64,000 nucleotides of DNA from Pyxicephalus adspersus (taxonomy: Eukaryota > Chordata > Amphibia > Anura > Pyxicephalidae). Shown here piece after piece: positions 40,701 through 53,529 of the stretch. Within the stretch, counting starts at the first letter, position 1. Each line of letters begins with the position of its first letter. A model generated the notes under the pieces. That model was not told the origin of the DNA and did no database searches. It saw only the letters and a program-made list of their open reading frames with translations. The stretch spans positions 39,680,308 to 39,744,307 of the forward strand of contig NC_092859.1 of NCBI RefSeq assembly GCF_032062135.1. The letters run 5' to 3'. The position numbers and the translations under genes are program-made.

Positions 40701-42947
40701 CTCATTAGCCTACCTATTTGTCTTCTGCAAGTTACAAAACACATTTACTTAATGAAATTAATATTTAGAGGTGTTTCTAGTATAAATTAGGAGGGGGTAA
40801 CAACCCTGCTCCCAAGGGTATACCGAGTGAAGGTATACCCTAGACAGGAATTGTTTTACTGGCAGAATAAGCAGATAAAAATAAATTAAAAACTAAAAAA
40901 TAATCCAGCCATCACATCAGGGAATGGTAAGCCACACATTATTACATATCTGCTATAATGGCTATTATTTTTGAAAATCTTGTTTATTTGATTGTTGGAG
41001 TATGAAGACTCTCCTATATCCTGATATCCTATCCTAGGATATGGTTCCATGTATTTATTAGTCACCTTATGATATCGGTTGCCACAATCCAACTAAATAA
41101 ACCATAAGCACAGCAAACATTTAACACTGCAGTGGAGCAATATTACCATAAAAATAATGTACTCTATTATGAAATGTGCCAACTAGAAGTCATTATGACA
41201 TAAAGTGCTCTTAAAGTGCTATATTTGGGTTCTACACCACCTGCATTATTCACCTGCAGAAAACATTTAGTGTGAATAATGCAATTGAAAGTTAACCTAG
41301 TGTTTGTTTGCTGTGAAGACCATTTAAAATGTGCTTCTATCAAAACAAAAGCGGGGCTGTAATAAGGCACCAGCATACAATACCCAAGCCAGAAAAGCAC
41401 TAATAGTATGATGACGGAGGTGACATTTCCACTGTAACACTAGCCAGTTTATATCAGTATTGTCAGTTTACCTGGTAACCGTATCTACAACTATATTGTA
41501 CATACATGCAAAACTATTTGTGGTTTGGTTGAATGCTTGAAGATAAGTGCACTTCTGTGAATAAAACAAAAGTTATTATATTGCTCTCCACTTTTCATTT
41601 TGTGACAACAGCCTAAGCGCAAATTCTATACAGCACATTCATTTAATAAAGTGTAAAAAAAGGATGGATGATGAAGCAAAACAGGCATTCAGGACTTACT
41701 TTCCAACGTTTTATGGAATAGGAAATTACGTTTTTTTTTGCATGTGCATGTTTACTACCATCCAATCATGTACTAGAGAGTATGCATATCTAAAGGGATA
41801 TCAGGGATGTCTGTCAATATGCAGATTCCAGTGTAGGAAATCTAAACTAACCATACCTTTGATGAGCCCAAAGAGTAAGCAACATTTAAAGCTTTGCCTA
41901 ATTGATCTGGATGTACTAAATAAAAACATATGAAGAAGATATGGAATTGTAAATGAATATATGGACAGTCTACAGAATTTTCTGATATTTTAAGTCATAT
42001 TATAAAACTCCTAAACTATCATTCAAATAGAGTGTTCTGGGAGTGGAGCTTAAAAAAAAAAAACCACAGAAATAAAAGCTTAATGATCCTCATACAAAAA
42101 AACTGTGTTCACAGCACACAAGTATGGCAAAACTATAGTAAGAAAAAATATATATACACATCTGTGAATTTCCAGAACTGGTAATATAAAAAGTAAAGTT
42201 AAATGGGATAGTCCGAACTACAATAGTTTTGATAACCCCAATACATTTGATTTATAGTTTTTTTAGTTACCTGACTGCAGAATATGAAAAATCAAGCAAT
42301 GATCGAATGCTATGCAATACAGGGGGTTTGTCAGAGTTGCAATTAAAATTTCAGTAACAGATGCATAGCATTAGAAATTTTATTAACCTAAAAGGAGATC
42401 CAACTGGTAGAAACCCAATAAATAAACAATGTAAAAGATTTACTTTTGGGTAAATAAAGCGTATGTCTACACAAAACTTTGTTTTTAACATTTTTGATAT
42501 GAAACCCTGTTGGTTTTGGTTATAAAACTCCAGTAAATATACAGATATTGGTCTTTGGTGCACTGGCATTTTGTTTAATTTTTGTCTTTTTACTGCTGTC
42601 TTGGACCTTATTAAAGGGATTCCCCTTGTAGAAATAAGGGGGTAATAACAAAACCTTGGAGAGAAAAAAAAAAAAAAAACACTTTAGGTTCCAACCCTTC
42701 CCCAACCTATCCAAACTTTTGGTAGGACATGCACTTTCAATTTTAAATAGAAACATTTAGTACAGAGGAAAGGTCCTGTTGCCAGTCCATAAACATGTAT
42801 ATACAATTTCAATAATTAAAACAATAAAATAAATATAAATTGTTTCCAAGAGAGGAAGCTTCTTGCATGGTTATAGTTTTCAGTATTGCTTGGGTCCTCT
42901 GAATATAACAGGATTTTGCCCTCTTGTCCATGAATTCAGTTCTTTTT
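37776..42947. other. Intergenic region between PDGFRL and CCDC69
   Basis: AT-rich, no gene found. A possible transposase-derived minus-strand piece lies at 39,289-39,474 (CPVHKASS, YPIEHFRGCFGTSIET). The CCDC69 3' UTR must occupy the right part. Confidence 0.5.
42379..42384 (-). terminator. Possible CCDC69 poly(A) signal
   Basis: AATAAA on the minus strand, about 565 nt beyond the stop codon. Not confirmed by other elements. Confidence 0.3.
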
Positions 42948-43116
42948 CTAGGTCACCTTGATGGAATCGGGTGCCATTGATAAAGAGAATGGGAGTGGGC
43001 CATCCCCATTAACAGTTCGGTAAAAGTGCTGCTCCTTGTCTCGCTGTAACTGTTCATTAAGCTGTTTCTCCTTTTCCAGGGCCATCTGAGCATTCAGCAA
43101 TTCCTCTGTCAAACGG
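42948..43116 (-). CDS. ccdc69: CCDC69 terminal exon
   Basis: 169 nt: IRLTEELLNAQMALEKEK, then HFYRTVNGDGPLPFSLSM and APDSIKVT with a TAG stop at 42950-42948. Acceptor TCTTTTAG. Confidence 0.87.
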
Positions 43117-46100
43117 CTAAAAGAGAAGCAGAGGATGAAATGATGATCTATGGGTGTGGGTATATAGGGAACTCCGGGCTATAGAACAAATGTCTGTTAG
43201 AGGTCACAGAAATATTTTTAGAAGGTGCTAACCTCTTAGAAATTTATTTTTAACACATAACAGGTAAAGTTTCAAAGTTGAAGCAAATGCATTAAATTAT
43301 TTACATATATGATGCAGTTTGTTTGTGGATTTTGCTTGTGTAACATTTTTTACAGTTTTATTATCTGCTGATCCTGATTCTTCCACTTGTAATTGTTATA
43401 GTGATAATGTTGCAATTGCACAGCAGCATTGTCACCCTGTAGACCCTGTAGTTTTTAACGGACTTTTACTTAAAGCCAACATAGCACAATTTCCAACAAT
43501 GTGCACTTGAGCCCCCTACCCCTTTACTAACCTAAGTCTACCTCCAAAGGTCTGTACTTACAAGATATAGAGCGCTGCAGTCTAGCATTTATTTACAATT
43601 TTTTTCTCGGCTGGTCTATCTGGTCAGGAAACAGCCCACAGAAATCAATGGGGCTGCACTGCGTGGGTAAAGGCAGAAGAAGTGGACTTGGTGTTGGGAA
43701 AACAAATGTTGTATTGCATCCCATCGTATCTTGATGCTTATGTAAACCGTGGAGGAGAAAGGTAGGTTAAGCAAGTCAAAGAGGAAGGGGTCCCCCTTGG
43801 GTACACTTTTTTTAAGGCCAAATTCTATGTAATGCTGTTTAGCTCCTGGCAGAGATTTAGGGTGTGCCCTTACCACAGTAACGAACACCTTTGCTGGACA
43901 GCTTGGCCTGTTTAAGGAATTGGGGGAAAAGTTTTTTTTTCCGTGCAGCAGAACAGTACTGCTGTATTAGTGTCTGACTTAAAATGCTATTGTCTGACTT
44001 AAAATGCTAGATTATTAGGGAGATTATTAGGGGGCACCTTCTAAGACTCTGGTAAGGTACCAGACAGTTTGGTTGAAACACTTGTAGAGGCGAGTCTTAG
44101 TGACTGCATTCAAGGTTTCAATAAAACTCTCCCAAGTCTCAAAAAATTGTGAGGTTTTGGTTTCTATGGAGTAGGAGGCCTCAACCCATTCCATTTTGAA
44201 CAAATGCTGGTAATTTGAGAGGAACAGCTGGATCGAGGGGGGGGGGGGGGGGGGGCATCAGATATCCAGCAGTGGAAAATAGATTTCCTTCCTACTGCAG
44301 ATAGAAGGAGTAACAATTGTTTAGCACCACAAAAGTAGCGAGTACTGTCTCTGCCTACCATACCAAATATTGCCCAAGAAGGGAAAGGCAGATAGCGGAC
44401 AAGGTGTATTTGGATGTAGTGGACAATTTGTCTCTAAAAACGTTTAAGTAGGGGGCAGTCCCAAGAATTGTAAAAAACAATCTGCTTGAGCTGCACCACA
44501 TTTGAGACAGGTTTTGGATTCTGACAGGCCCATATGATGCGCTCATGAAAAAGAAATATATGCCCTGTGGAATATAATGTTCATTTTTTTTTTACTGATC
44601 CTTACATTTTACAGCCTCAGAGACACTGTCATAGTCAAGATCATACTAAACATCATTGACATATATGTAATTTTTCAGCTTACATGGTCATTGCTGCCTG
44701 GTTCTGGGCCTGGGCTCGTAAGGCTTCAATCTCCTGCTGCATACTCTGCACTTTCTCCTCCAGTATGATATTCCTGTCCATCTATCATACAAAAAAATCA
44801 TTATTAGTGAAATTTAAGGCCTGGGTAGTAAAAAGTCATTAAGCAGTATGAGTAGCTTAAAAATGAAAATGTAGAACCAAGCTTGGGTTGCCAGCTGCTG
44901 TGGAACTACAAATTTAAGCATCTTTCTTCAGCAAGCATTCTAAATTATGTGCAAAGCACAAAGAATAAAGGCATAAAAAATTACAAAAGTAAAATTAAAG
45001 ATGAAGGGGCTATAGACCGAGGTAAGGCAGGCAAAATAATAATCCTTTTTTTCCCCCCATAGTGGGCCTATGCTGTGCCCAGATCTGGTCCCAACATTTC
45101 CCACAGTGCAGGGCTGCTTCTTCTAGGCAGACAAAACAGCAGCTCTGCCTAGTTACATATCCCCCACCCATCTTTAGGGCATAATATTAGACACTGCATT
45201 ATGCAGCTACAGGAAGCTAAGTCCCTTTGTCCAGTACATATTACATGGTTGTTTTAGCTTTATTTGGTATTTTTTCTAATATACAATTTACTATACAGAG
45301 GAAACATGAGGTGGAAGATGAAAGCACAAAGCTGTCAAACTGGCTTTTTAATGTTTCTAGCTGCACCACCTGTCACGAGTATCAGGTAGCGATCATACTC
45401 TGTATTGCTCATTTATCATACAATATTTATATGTATATGTATATTAAAGGTAAAGTCTTCCGATACTCCATAATATGGGAAGACTGACCTTACTGAGACT
45501 TTACCTTTTTAAGTGAGTTGACCCTTTAATATTTTAACATTATACACCTTGGAAAAAATCAGACAGTTCCCAGTTTGTTTTTCAGGAACATTGCTAGGCT
45601 ACTCTCTTTAGTTTTGTCACATAAAGCTGGAAAAGAAGTAAAGCTGAACTGTTTTCTTAAATGCCAAAGAACACGATCAGAGTACATATGCCATGCATTT
45701 AGAACCTTACTGTAGCTTGCTGAGCCTGAAGCCTTTTCTCTTGTTCTCTTATCCGCCCACTTTTCATTTCAATCACAAAATGCAGACTTTGTAGCTCCTG
45801 CTCCCAGAATTCACCAGGGCTACCATGATCCTAAGAATACAGAATTGGACATCACTATTAATGGAAAACCCTCCACAAAGCGATAAGAAACTAAATTATC
45901 TCATGGGAAAAGGGAATGTTCTAAAAAGGAATTAATATTAGTTTTTAATCTTTGAGATTTGTATGCAAATTTGACTATCTTTAGGAAAAACTGTAACAAA
46001 CTGAAGTAAGCCAAGAAGGTAGGCAAATGATATAAAAAAGTACACCTTGAAGTTATCTTCAGTGCAAACCACAAGTCAAAAAAGTCACATGATAAAGCTT

Positions 46101-49100
46101 ATTGCAAGATTTTGAGCTTCTAGCTCTGTTGGAAAGCATGGTGCAATGACTTCCTGGAAGCATAAGCCAAGGTATGTGTTTTTGTTTGTGGGTGAATGGT
46201 TTGTGTCATTTGCGTTAAGGTTGGCAAATTAGCAGACCTTTGGTTTACCAAAGAAGTTCCACTTTAGACAAAACATGATCATAGCTATACTGTCTATGCC
46301 ATGTCCAGTCCCTTTCTTTTAGGCACTTAACAACACAGGTCAAAGAAAAAGTAGTAACAGCTTGATCACTGTGCAGCCCATCCCTGAAACTTCATCCTGC
46401 ACAGGAAAATTGACATTAGTGTCCCAGCACATGACAGTGAAACAAGATATGCATTCTCTTAACCAGTATTACATACTAAAGTATGTTAGCATCTCATGTA
46501 AACTTTTGAACTGCTTCTTAAAGGCCCGTCCTGCACATTCGGATATTATCTGCTAAGAACACAAGTAGGCACCTTTAAAATTCTTTTCTGTGTGATTACA
46601 GGGAGGCCTGGAATGTGGCAGCACACCTAAGTGTGGACAGATTACCAAAGGAAAGGGATTACTGTACTGTGCTCTGTAATAGTTGTTTGTGTGTGAAGAA
46701 CATTGGGTAAAGCATACTTCAGTGAAATAAACAGGACCTACACGGAGCACAGGTTCGAAGCCAAGGAAGATTATTTCATTATGCACGTAGAAAACATTGT
46801 TTATCTAATGGCGATCTATTAAAAACTGACATTTTGAATGCATTTCTAGCCAAAGCATGTTTTTTTCACCAGGAAGGAAAGTGTAAGAAAATCCAAAAAC
46901 ATTCAAATTTTCCCCCTGGCAAGCTTTGACGTTATACGTAAGTCCAGAAGTTTTGACTGTCACAATGGTCCAGCATTCAGGGAAGGATCTGCATGCTTTA
47001 AGTTGGATAAAGGAACCATAGTGTAGCACAACGTCAGGTACCTAACATTCCTGGAAGTGTTGGATGCTAATCAAATTCAGGTATACAAATTTGACTCCAG
47101 GTACTGTATAAAAAATCTTCTATTTGACGCAGCAACTTTAAAAACCTGTTAAAACAGGCTTTTGCTTTGCCTATGCAAGGAAAAAGCTCAGGAAGTTTAA
47201 AAAGGTAAAATGTAATATCTAAACAATTCAGGTCAGCAACCAAATGCTTCCTTTTATTGTTACTGTTGTGTTTATAAAATGTTGTATTTAAAGGATTGCT
47301 ATAGGCATCAAATAAGTTCTATTCCAATGGCTGTACATATACTACTACAATACCTGAATATGAATTTTGTAGTCCTGACTTAGGACTGACTCTTCAACAC
47401 GTTTCATTTTCTCATGGAAGGATGCCAACTGCCCACTTAACTCTGTAACAGTTTCCTGCAAAGTAAATAAATCAATTACTATGCTTATGTGATGGGGCAA
47501 TAAAAAGAAAGATGGCAATATGCAAAATACAGTAACCACAGGAACCATCCAGTATTGGATCAATTCAATAATTTTTGTCCAAGCACAGAGATGCATAAAA
47601 TTGTATCTATATGATCTTTGGAAAATACAGCACATCACAAAACAGATCATTCACATCTGTGTGTTGTGAGGTGCTATGGCTCAGGTGTGTTAAGGTTTAT
47701 GTATATGTAGGATAGGTGACATTCAAAATGAATAACATTGACTTAGATGCTGAATTGTAAATGTCAAGCAAGTTTAATAATATATGTCCTTTGCATGGAT
47801 TAGGTGCTCTTGTCATTCAGTACAAAGTTATCAATCTTTGCACTTACTTAATAAGTTGTCTTACTGAATAAGGCACAGATAAGATTGTTTTTTTTTTTGT
47901 CATCTTGTTTTCAACAAGAGATCAGCTACCACTTCCAGTTATCCAAAATCGCATATAATTCATCTAATTATTATGATTAGACTGTTATTTATATGACCTA
48001 GGATAGCATAACTTTTGTACAGTTTAACCTAAACCTTCATAATTTAATTGAATTAATCTAGATTGGTCTCCGTAGTAGAAAACACAGAATAGTTAACAAT
48101 AAACAAATATATGGAAGGTGCTGTTGCTGACCTATTTAAAAAATGCACACCGTCATCCTTGCATCAACACTCTTCACTTTACCAATTGTATTGTTCTGGA
48201 ACAGTGATTCCATAAGCAGTGAGGCAATGATGAGGATGACATCAAACTATGATTTAGCACTTTTTAAAGCAAGTCATGCCCTGCAGTTCCATTTTGACAA
48301 GTTCCCTAGTGAAAAATGTATACTATTTGTTCCACCACACTGACTTTTTACTTTTGCGGAAAAAAAAAAAAAAAAAATCAGCAAAGTGACACCTAAAGGT
48401 TGAATGTTAAGAGAATGAAACTATATATTTTTAGGCTGGGTTTCCTTCCTTTACCATCATTTTTAGTTACATACTACATCTACACCAGTTGCAGAAGCCT
48501 TAATTATGTTACAAAACTGATGAACCCAGCAGACCTGAAGGGAAGTGGTTAACTTTTCATACGTTTCTTTGAGAGATTCCTTTTCTTCATTATTGTGCTT
48601 CTGCAGCTCTATGGGGAAAAATACAATAGAGTACAGTCATTTCCTCTCAGTCATGCTGTGCACAAAGATGCAAAAATGTTTCACTTCCTTTATAAGCAAT
48701 AGTTAACACTGCACCCTGCTACATGTAAAAGATTGACATTTGTACCTTCTTCATAATTATACTTCTAAGGACCCAATAAATATATAAACAAAATACAGAA
48801 ATTATATTAGGAGCCCTATTTGTAAAGCAGTGGTATGGACTAACCATGGGCATACTGCTGCATTTTTATTGAAGGAACCGATGGAACATAAAAAAAAAAA
48901 AATCAGTGCCCCTGGTTTGGGGCCCTGGGGCAAACAAAACAACATTCTTTGAAATGAATGGAGGGTAAGAAACGTGGAACTGTAAATTCAATTTAAGCTG
49001 GAATTCTACTTCACCCTAATGGATAGTGCTAGGAGGAAGTAAACAAGACTTTTACATTTCCCCATGCAGATAGAGTTGGTAAATCTAAAGAATGTGGGTA

Positions 49101-52100
49101 GTAAGCATGGATGTTCACTGATAGAGCTATCAATGGTGGCAGCATTCAAAACGATACAGCAAGAAAAGCATTAGAAGGCTCATTAGTTCAAATGGCAGAT
49201 CAACAGGTATTAAAAAAAAAAAAAAAAATAGGAGTAAAAACAGATTACAGTATCAATGGTATGGAAAACCTACAAGACATATGTGATTGTATAGTTTTAT
49301 TATTACACAGTATTTAATTAGCGCCAACATATTACACAGCGCTGTACAAAGTCTACTGTCATGTCCCTAACTGTCCCTAAAAAGGGGCTCACAATCTAAT
49401 ATCCCTACCATAGTCATATGTCATTAACACAGACTAAGGACAATATTGGGGGGGAAGCCAATTAACCTAACTGCATATTTTTTAAATGTGGGAGGAAACG
49501 GATGTACCCAGAGGAATCCCACACAGACAAGGGGAGAACTTGCAAACTCCATTCAGATAGTGTCCCGGCCGTGATTTACCTGGTACCAGAGTGACCTCTG
49601 AGCCAGCGTGCTGCCCTTGTTTTAATAAAGTTTCGCTGTAATGGTTTTTGATTTACCATGCAGAACCAATTTAGTCAAAATTGGCTCAGCCTGCACCCTC
49701 GACTGGCCCAGGGCTCAACTCACACTTTTCCATATAGTTTGGATACCTAATAAATATCGCAATAAATATCTAAAAAAATTCTCCATTTTTTATCACATGC
49801 TTAATACAGGTTGCCCATGTCAGTGACCAGCAGGGGTGTCAGAAGAAAAACACATTTGTGGAGCAAAGATAAATAAACATGGCAAAGGTATGTTTTCTAT
49901 CTCCATTTGCCAGCCTGGATTGTTTTATTTTACACTAGTTGTAAAGTGATATGGGTTGCCTTGGATTCGCATAACAACCACAACGTTTTCCATTTTACCT
50001 TCAAATTTTTTATCCAGTTCAGTTTTCAGACACGTAGCCTGTTCTGCAAGACGTTTTTCCAATTCTGCTTCTGCATCTTGTTTAGCCTGTAAAAGCGTGA
50101 CAACATTTATCAATGGCTGTGTATATAATTTTCATCTCCAGAAAAGTGCTGTGCCCTCAGTCTCCTCTCCCTCACCATTTACAAATTCCAACCATTTTTC
50201 TTTACAAACCGACATCCTGAACTTTTGTGATGCTTCTCCCCAGAAAAGATATCGGGAATCTATTGCTACCTCTAATCCAGGGGTCGGCAATTGACCTTTA
50301 GGCCAGATACGGCCTAGCCGGTAGTTCGTTCCGGCCTAACCCCCCCCGGGCCGATCCAGCCTAATGCCGGGCGGCAACCCGCAGCTCCGGAGCCGGAACT
50401 ACCGATGTCGGATCCGCCTCCATTCTGTGGCTCCCCTATTTATCGCGGCCGGCGTTGATACTTCCGCCGCTGCGGTAAATATGGAAAGCTCCCTGAAGGA
50501 AAATCCCTTTCCTCCGCAATTCATACAGAGGAGAGGGATTTCACTTCAGGGGGCGTTCCCTGGTGGTGGGCGGAGCCATTAGGGTGGGACTCAAGAGTCC
50601 GGCCTAGTGTGCTCCCGCCCACCCCTGAAAGGATTTAGTGGCCATAAAAGTTTGCCTGATTGTAATTAAAAGTTTAAGGAAGATTGGTAGAGTAGCTGTA
50701 TGTTAAATAAACTTAAAGTCTAAATCCATTAAAAAAAAAAGTGTTCAGGGATAGAATGAGGAAGTATCGAAAACCCTTGTTTTTATACTGCAATACAGTG
50801 AGCTTCTCTAATGACAAGGTCCATGAGAGTGGGGTTGGATGCTTCCAAAGCAGTGGGGGTGAGGAACCCATCAGGGTATGGAGTTCCGGTATTATCAGGC
50901 CACATGGGACACTGGGTTGTTGTGAGGCCCGGTGGGATACCTGCGAGTTGTCCCAGAGCCGGAGTGGTAGCGGTTTGGGGCCTTTGTGGTGAGTAGGAGT
51001 ATCCAAGTATTAGTAGGTTAGTAATGCAGATGTACTTTCATGGACCTTCAAAACCTTTTAAACCTTTAAACTGGTAAATATATCTGGTTGTTTGACATTA
51101 AAGGAAAGAAGTAAATCATTTTGTATGTAAAGAAAAGGCTGCTATGGCCAGTTTTACCCAAGGACAGGTCTCTGTGTGGGTATTTTAAAGGTATCTGGAG
51201 GGAGGTGAGACGGTGTTGGTAAGCTGGCAAGCAGTTAGGAAAGACTGCATCCCCCTTTACAATTGTCATGGTCACAGGACAAAAAAAAGGCAAATTTTCC
51301 CAGAGGGGACACAGCCAGCAGATATTAATTAAATCCTAAACTAGAAAAAGTTTTAGACTTTCTTAGCTGGTCCAGTGTTCTAACAGTTTATGAATAAATG
51401 AAAAGCCCTCAGTGCTGGCCTATATTGTCAGCTGTCTTCTTAACTGTTGACAGATTGCACCTGTATAAGCTGCTCTCACTGAAATCAAAGTTCAGATTAA
51501 GGTAACAATGCAAATAGCTTCTTTATACAATACTGAAGCTCATAAAACAAACATTTTACGGTTTAGAGTTTTTCCCAAGCAGAACAAAGCTCCATATTGG
51601 CAGGCAACATTAAAAGAACACGTTGGTTTTGTTCTGTTTATAACAAGTACATGGAACATATGTGGTCAATAAACTGACATAATTAGTCAAAAAATGGAAC
51701 TGAATATGATACAGCATTATTATCAAACTCCTTTCAACCAATCGCTGAAAAAAGGTGTTCGGGAGGCTACTGAAACCTTGACTCGGTGTCGGTTTCCTTT
51801 TCGGACTGCATGTTGCTTGGAGTTCTATAGGATAATCCACCTTCACTTCTACTTTTTGACTCCCACCGCTTACTTGAATTTGCAAGCTTCTCAGTCCAAA
51901 CCTAACAAGCAGGCAGCCTATTCTACCCACTGAGCCACACTAATCTAGTGGTACTACTGCATTTATCCAGCACATTTGCTCCAGGAATAACACTACTGAC
52001 CTTTTCCCTCAGCTGCTGTTCTTGCTCCTCCATCTTCTTTTTGTTGGCCTCCTCAATGGCCATCTTCTCCTTAAGGTGGGCCTGAAGGAGATTTTTGATT

Positions 52101-53054
52101 TCTTTTTCATAGTCTTGGATTTTCTGCAAACATTCACTCGATCCATTGCCTGTGTTTGGACACGAGGATAAAGAAAATTAATGTCAGGTCACATTTCTTG
52201 TTTACAAAATCAAAGCCACTTTTTCAATGGTCAATGAACCTTGTGGGCCTGATTTCTTAAAGCTCTCCAAAGCTGGAGAGGATACACTTTCATCAGTGAA
52301 GCTGGGTGGTGCAACAAACCTGAAATGGATCTGGTGCAGGATTGAAAACATTTGCTAACAATAGCAAATAACTTTGAAGCAATCCATTCCAGGTTTGCTG
52401 GTTCACCCAGCTTCACTGATGAAAGTGTATCCTCTACAGCAATGGAGGAGCTTTAATAAATCAATCACATTGTGACTGGTTATCAATTATGAATAGATGA
52501 CAGTTTTAAATGTATGGTAACTAATGTATACCACACAAGGAAAGCAGTTTAGATTGGATGATAATCAACTAAATCTACCTTTAGTTTTATTTACTGTAAG
52601 GATCTTTAAAAAAAAAAAAAGAGATTCCAGCTCTACCCCAGATGGTAGGTTACACTATACAAAAGAGTATGCCAAGAAGTATACATTCTAGCATTCTAGG
52701 GTCCTTCTAAGGCTAAAATGAAAACCAAAGCAAAGAGAAGATCATATAAAAAATGTTTAAAATATGATGCATAGTCAGTATCTATAATCAACATATCCTA
52801 CAGAGCTATTGCTTCAGAAATGTTCATATCCATCCTAGGAGAGTCTTTTCCCACCTGCTGCAGTGCTGCTCAATAGGCCCCTTTATCCTCCAGTTGAGCC
52901 ACGTTCAAATGGAAAAGATTTATACTGCATGCCACATTGATATACATTTGTCCCTGGCCTTGCCAGAGCTCTAAAGATCAAAGCTAGCCCTCTTACCGGC
53001 TATGTCGTTCAGCTCTTGAGATGTGTGCTGGTTGTGCTTTGTTTTTTGCCGACT
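42948..53054 (-). CDS. ccdc69: Coiled-coil domain-containing protein 69-like, 8 exons to the stop, first exon missing
   Basis: Coiled-coil protein; human CCDC69 is linked to spindle midzone assembly. Exons in order: 53054-52997, 52149-52001, 50086-49999, 48608-48535, 47455-47354, 45830-45711, 44781-44684, 43116-42948. Phases fit across all joins and give 285 residues plus stop (human CCDC69 about 296 in all). Diagnostic motifs: ASFHEKMKRVEESVLSQDYK and EFWEQELQSLHFVIEMK, close to the human protein. Heptad-rich Glu/Lys/Gln composition throughout. MTUS1 is a relative, but its C-terminus differs. The first coding exon, which in human starts MGC, was not seen up to 64,000, so intron 1 probably exceeds 11 kb. 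Confidence 0.88.
43620..44560 (-). mobile_element. LINE-1-type ORF2 C-terminal fragment
   Basis: Minus-strand pieces such as QNPKPVSNVVQLKQI, LLLLSAVGRKSIFHCWI and LASTSVSTKLSGTLPES recall the region after RT in L1/Tx1 ORF2. Frames are broken, and a run of 19 G (44,237-44,255) interrupts it. Confidence 0.5.
44237..44255. repeat. Poly(G) tract of 19
   Basis: Homopolymer in a CCDC69 intron. Confidence 0.9.
44684..44781 (-). CDS. ccdc69: CCDC69 coiled-coil exon
   Basis: 98 nt: MDRNIILEEKVQSMQQEIEA then LRAQAQNQAAMT. Acceptor TATGATAG, donor GTAAGC. Confidence 0.85.
45446..45514. repeat. Nested small hairpin
   Basis: AAAGGTAAAGTCTTCC pairs with two separate downstream pieces, GGAAGAC and GACTTTACCTTT. 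Possibly the end of a fold-back MITE. Confidence 0.4.
45711..45830 (-). CDS. ccdc69: CCDC69 conserved exon
   Basis: 120 nt: DHGSPGEFWEQELQSLHFVI, then EMKSGRIREQEKRLQAQQAT. The most diagnostic exon of the family. Acceptor TTCTTAG, donor GTAAGG. Confidence 0.92.
45831..47353. other. CCDC69 intron
   Basis: 1.5 kb, AT-rich; no element recognised. Confidence 0.55.
47354..47455 (-). CDS. ccdc69: CCDC69 conserved exon
   Basis: 102 nt: ETVTELSGQLASFHEKMKRV then EESVLSQDYKIHIQ, nearly the human wording. Acceptor TTTGCAG, donor GTATTG. Confidence 0.9.
48535..48608 (-). CDS. ccdc69: CCDC69 coiled-coil exon
   Basis: 74 nt: ELQKHNNEEKESLKETYEKL then TTSLQ. Acceptor CCCCATAG; the donor GTCTGC is weak. 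Confidence 0.75.
49303..49612 (-). mobile_element. SINE with L2-type 3' tail
   Basis: Minus strand: body GGTTAATTGGCTTCCCCCCC and CATCCGTTTCCTCCCACA, then GATTGTGAGCCCCTTTTTAG, ending TACAGCGCTGTGTAATATGT and a short AT-rich repeat. The tail equals that of the LINE at 25.6 kb. Confidence 0.65.
49999..50086 (-). CDS. ccdc69: CCDC69 coiled-coil exon
   Basis: 88 nt: AKQDAEAELEKRLAEQAT and LKTELDKKFE. Acceptor TTTTACAG, donor GTAAAA. Confidence 0.82.
50279..50628. mobile_element. GC-rich hAT-like element
   Basis: Starts CAGGGGTCGGCAATTGACCT and ends CCCACCCCTG. A 350-nt CpG-dense island within AT-rich intron DNA. No clear 8-bp duplication. Confidence 0.5.
50629..52000. other. CCDC69 intron
   Basis: Open frames near 50,741-51,006 and 51,610-51,933 show no family resemblance. 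Nothing firm recognised. Confidence 0.45.
52001..52149 (-). CDS. ccdc69: CCDC69 coiled-coil exon
   Basis: 149 nt: GNGSSECLQKIQDYEKEIKN, then AHLKEKMAIEEANKKKME, ending QQLREK. Phase shows that the acceptor is AAACACAG, not the TTTGCAG 21 nt further in. Confidence 0.8.
52246..52465. mobile_element. Near-palindromic Harbinger-like MITE
   Basis: Left arm CTTTCATCAGTGAAGCTGGG is inverted as CCCAGCTTCACTGATGAAAG on the right; outer ends CCTGATTTCTTAAAGCTC and GAGCTTTAATAAATCA. The whole 220 nt folds as one hairpin. Confidence 0.75.
52997..53054 (-). CDS. ccdc69: CCDC69 first visible exon
   Basis: 58 nt: SRQKTKHNQHTSQELNDIA plus one base. Acceptor CTCTTTCAG, donor GTAAGA. Basic, low complexity, likely just after the N-terminal exon. 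Confidence 0.7.
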
Positions 53055-53529
53055 CTGAAAGAGAAACAATACTTGTTTTAATGTGGACTTAATTAATAAG
53101 ATTGCAAATGGCCATAGACACTTAAGCATGTTTGGATGTGTAGACATGATGTAACTACCCATCTGTTCCAATCACCACATCCCTAAACACAAATACCGGT
53201 AGTTCCATCAGGACTATAGAAAGAAATTGGAAAGGAGAGTTGCAGACCCCAGTGCCGCATATTTTTTTTTAGTGGAAATCAAAAGCAATTGAGGAAGGTT
53301 TAATATCCCTATTTTTCTATCTTAGGCATGGGGGTATTTGCAGATTCCCCGAAGCAATTACATTGTTGCATTATACAAAAAAAGCTATTATTTACCCTAG
53401 CAGTTCCATGTCCTAATTTAAAGCTGACTGCTAATTTTGTCTAAGGGTAGATACAGTATAAGTAGGTAATAGTTTTATCTAGATTTTACCTTCAAAGTAA
53501 ACCTTTGCTGACAGATAATGGGGAAATAT

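Noticed and set aside
42948..53054. MTUS1 as the identity of the coiled-coil gene
   Set aside because: Expected from PDGFRL synteny, but the WEQELxSLHFVIEMK and KMKRVEESVLS motifs and the length match CCDC69.
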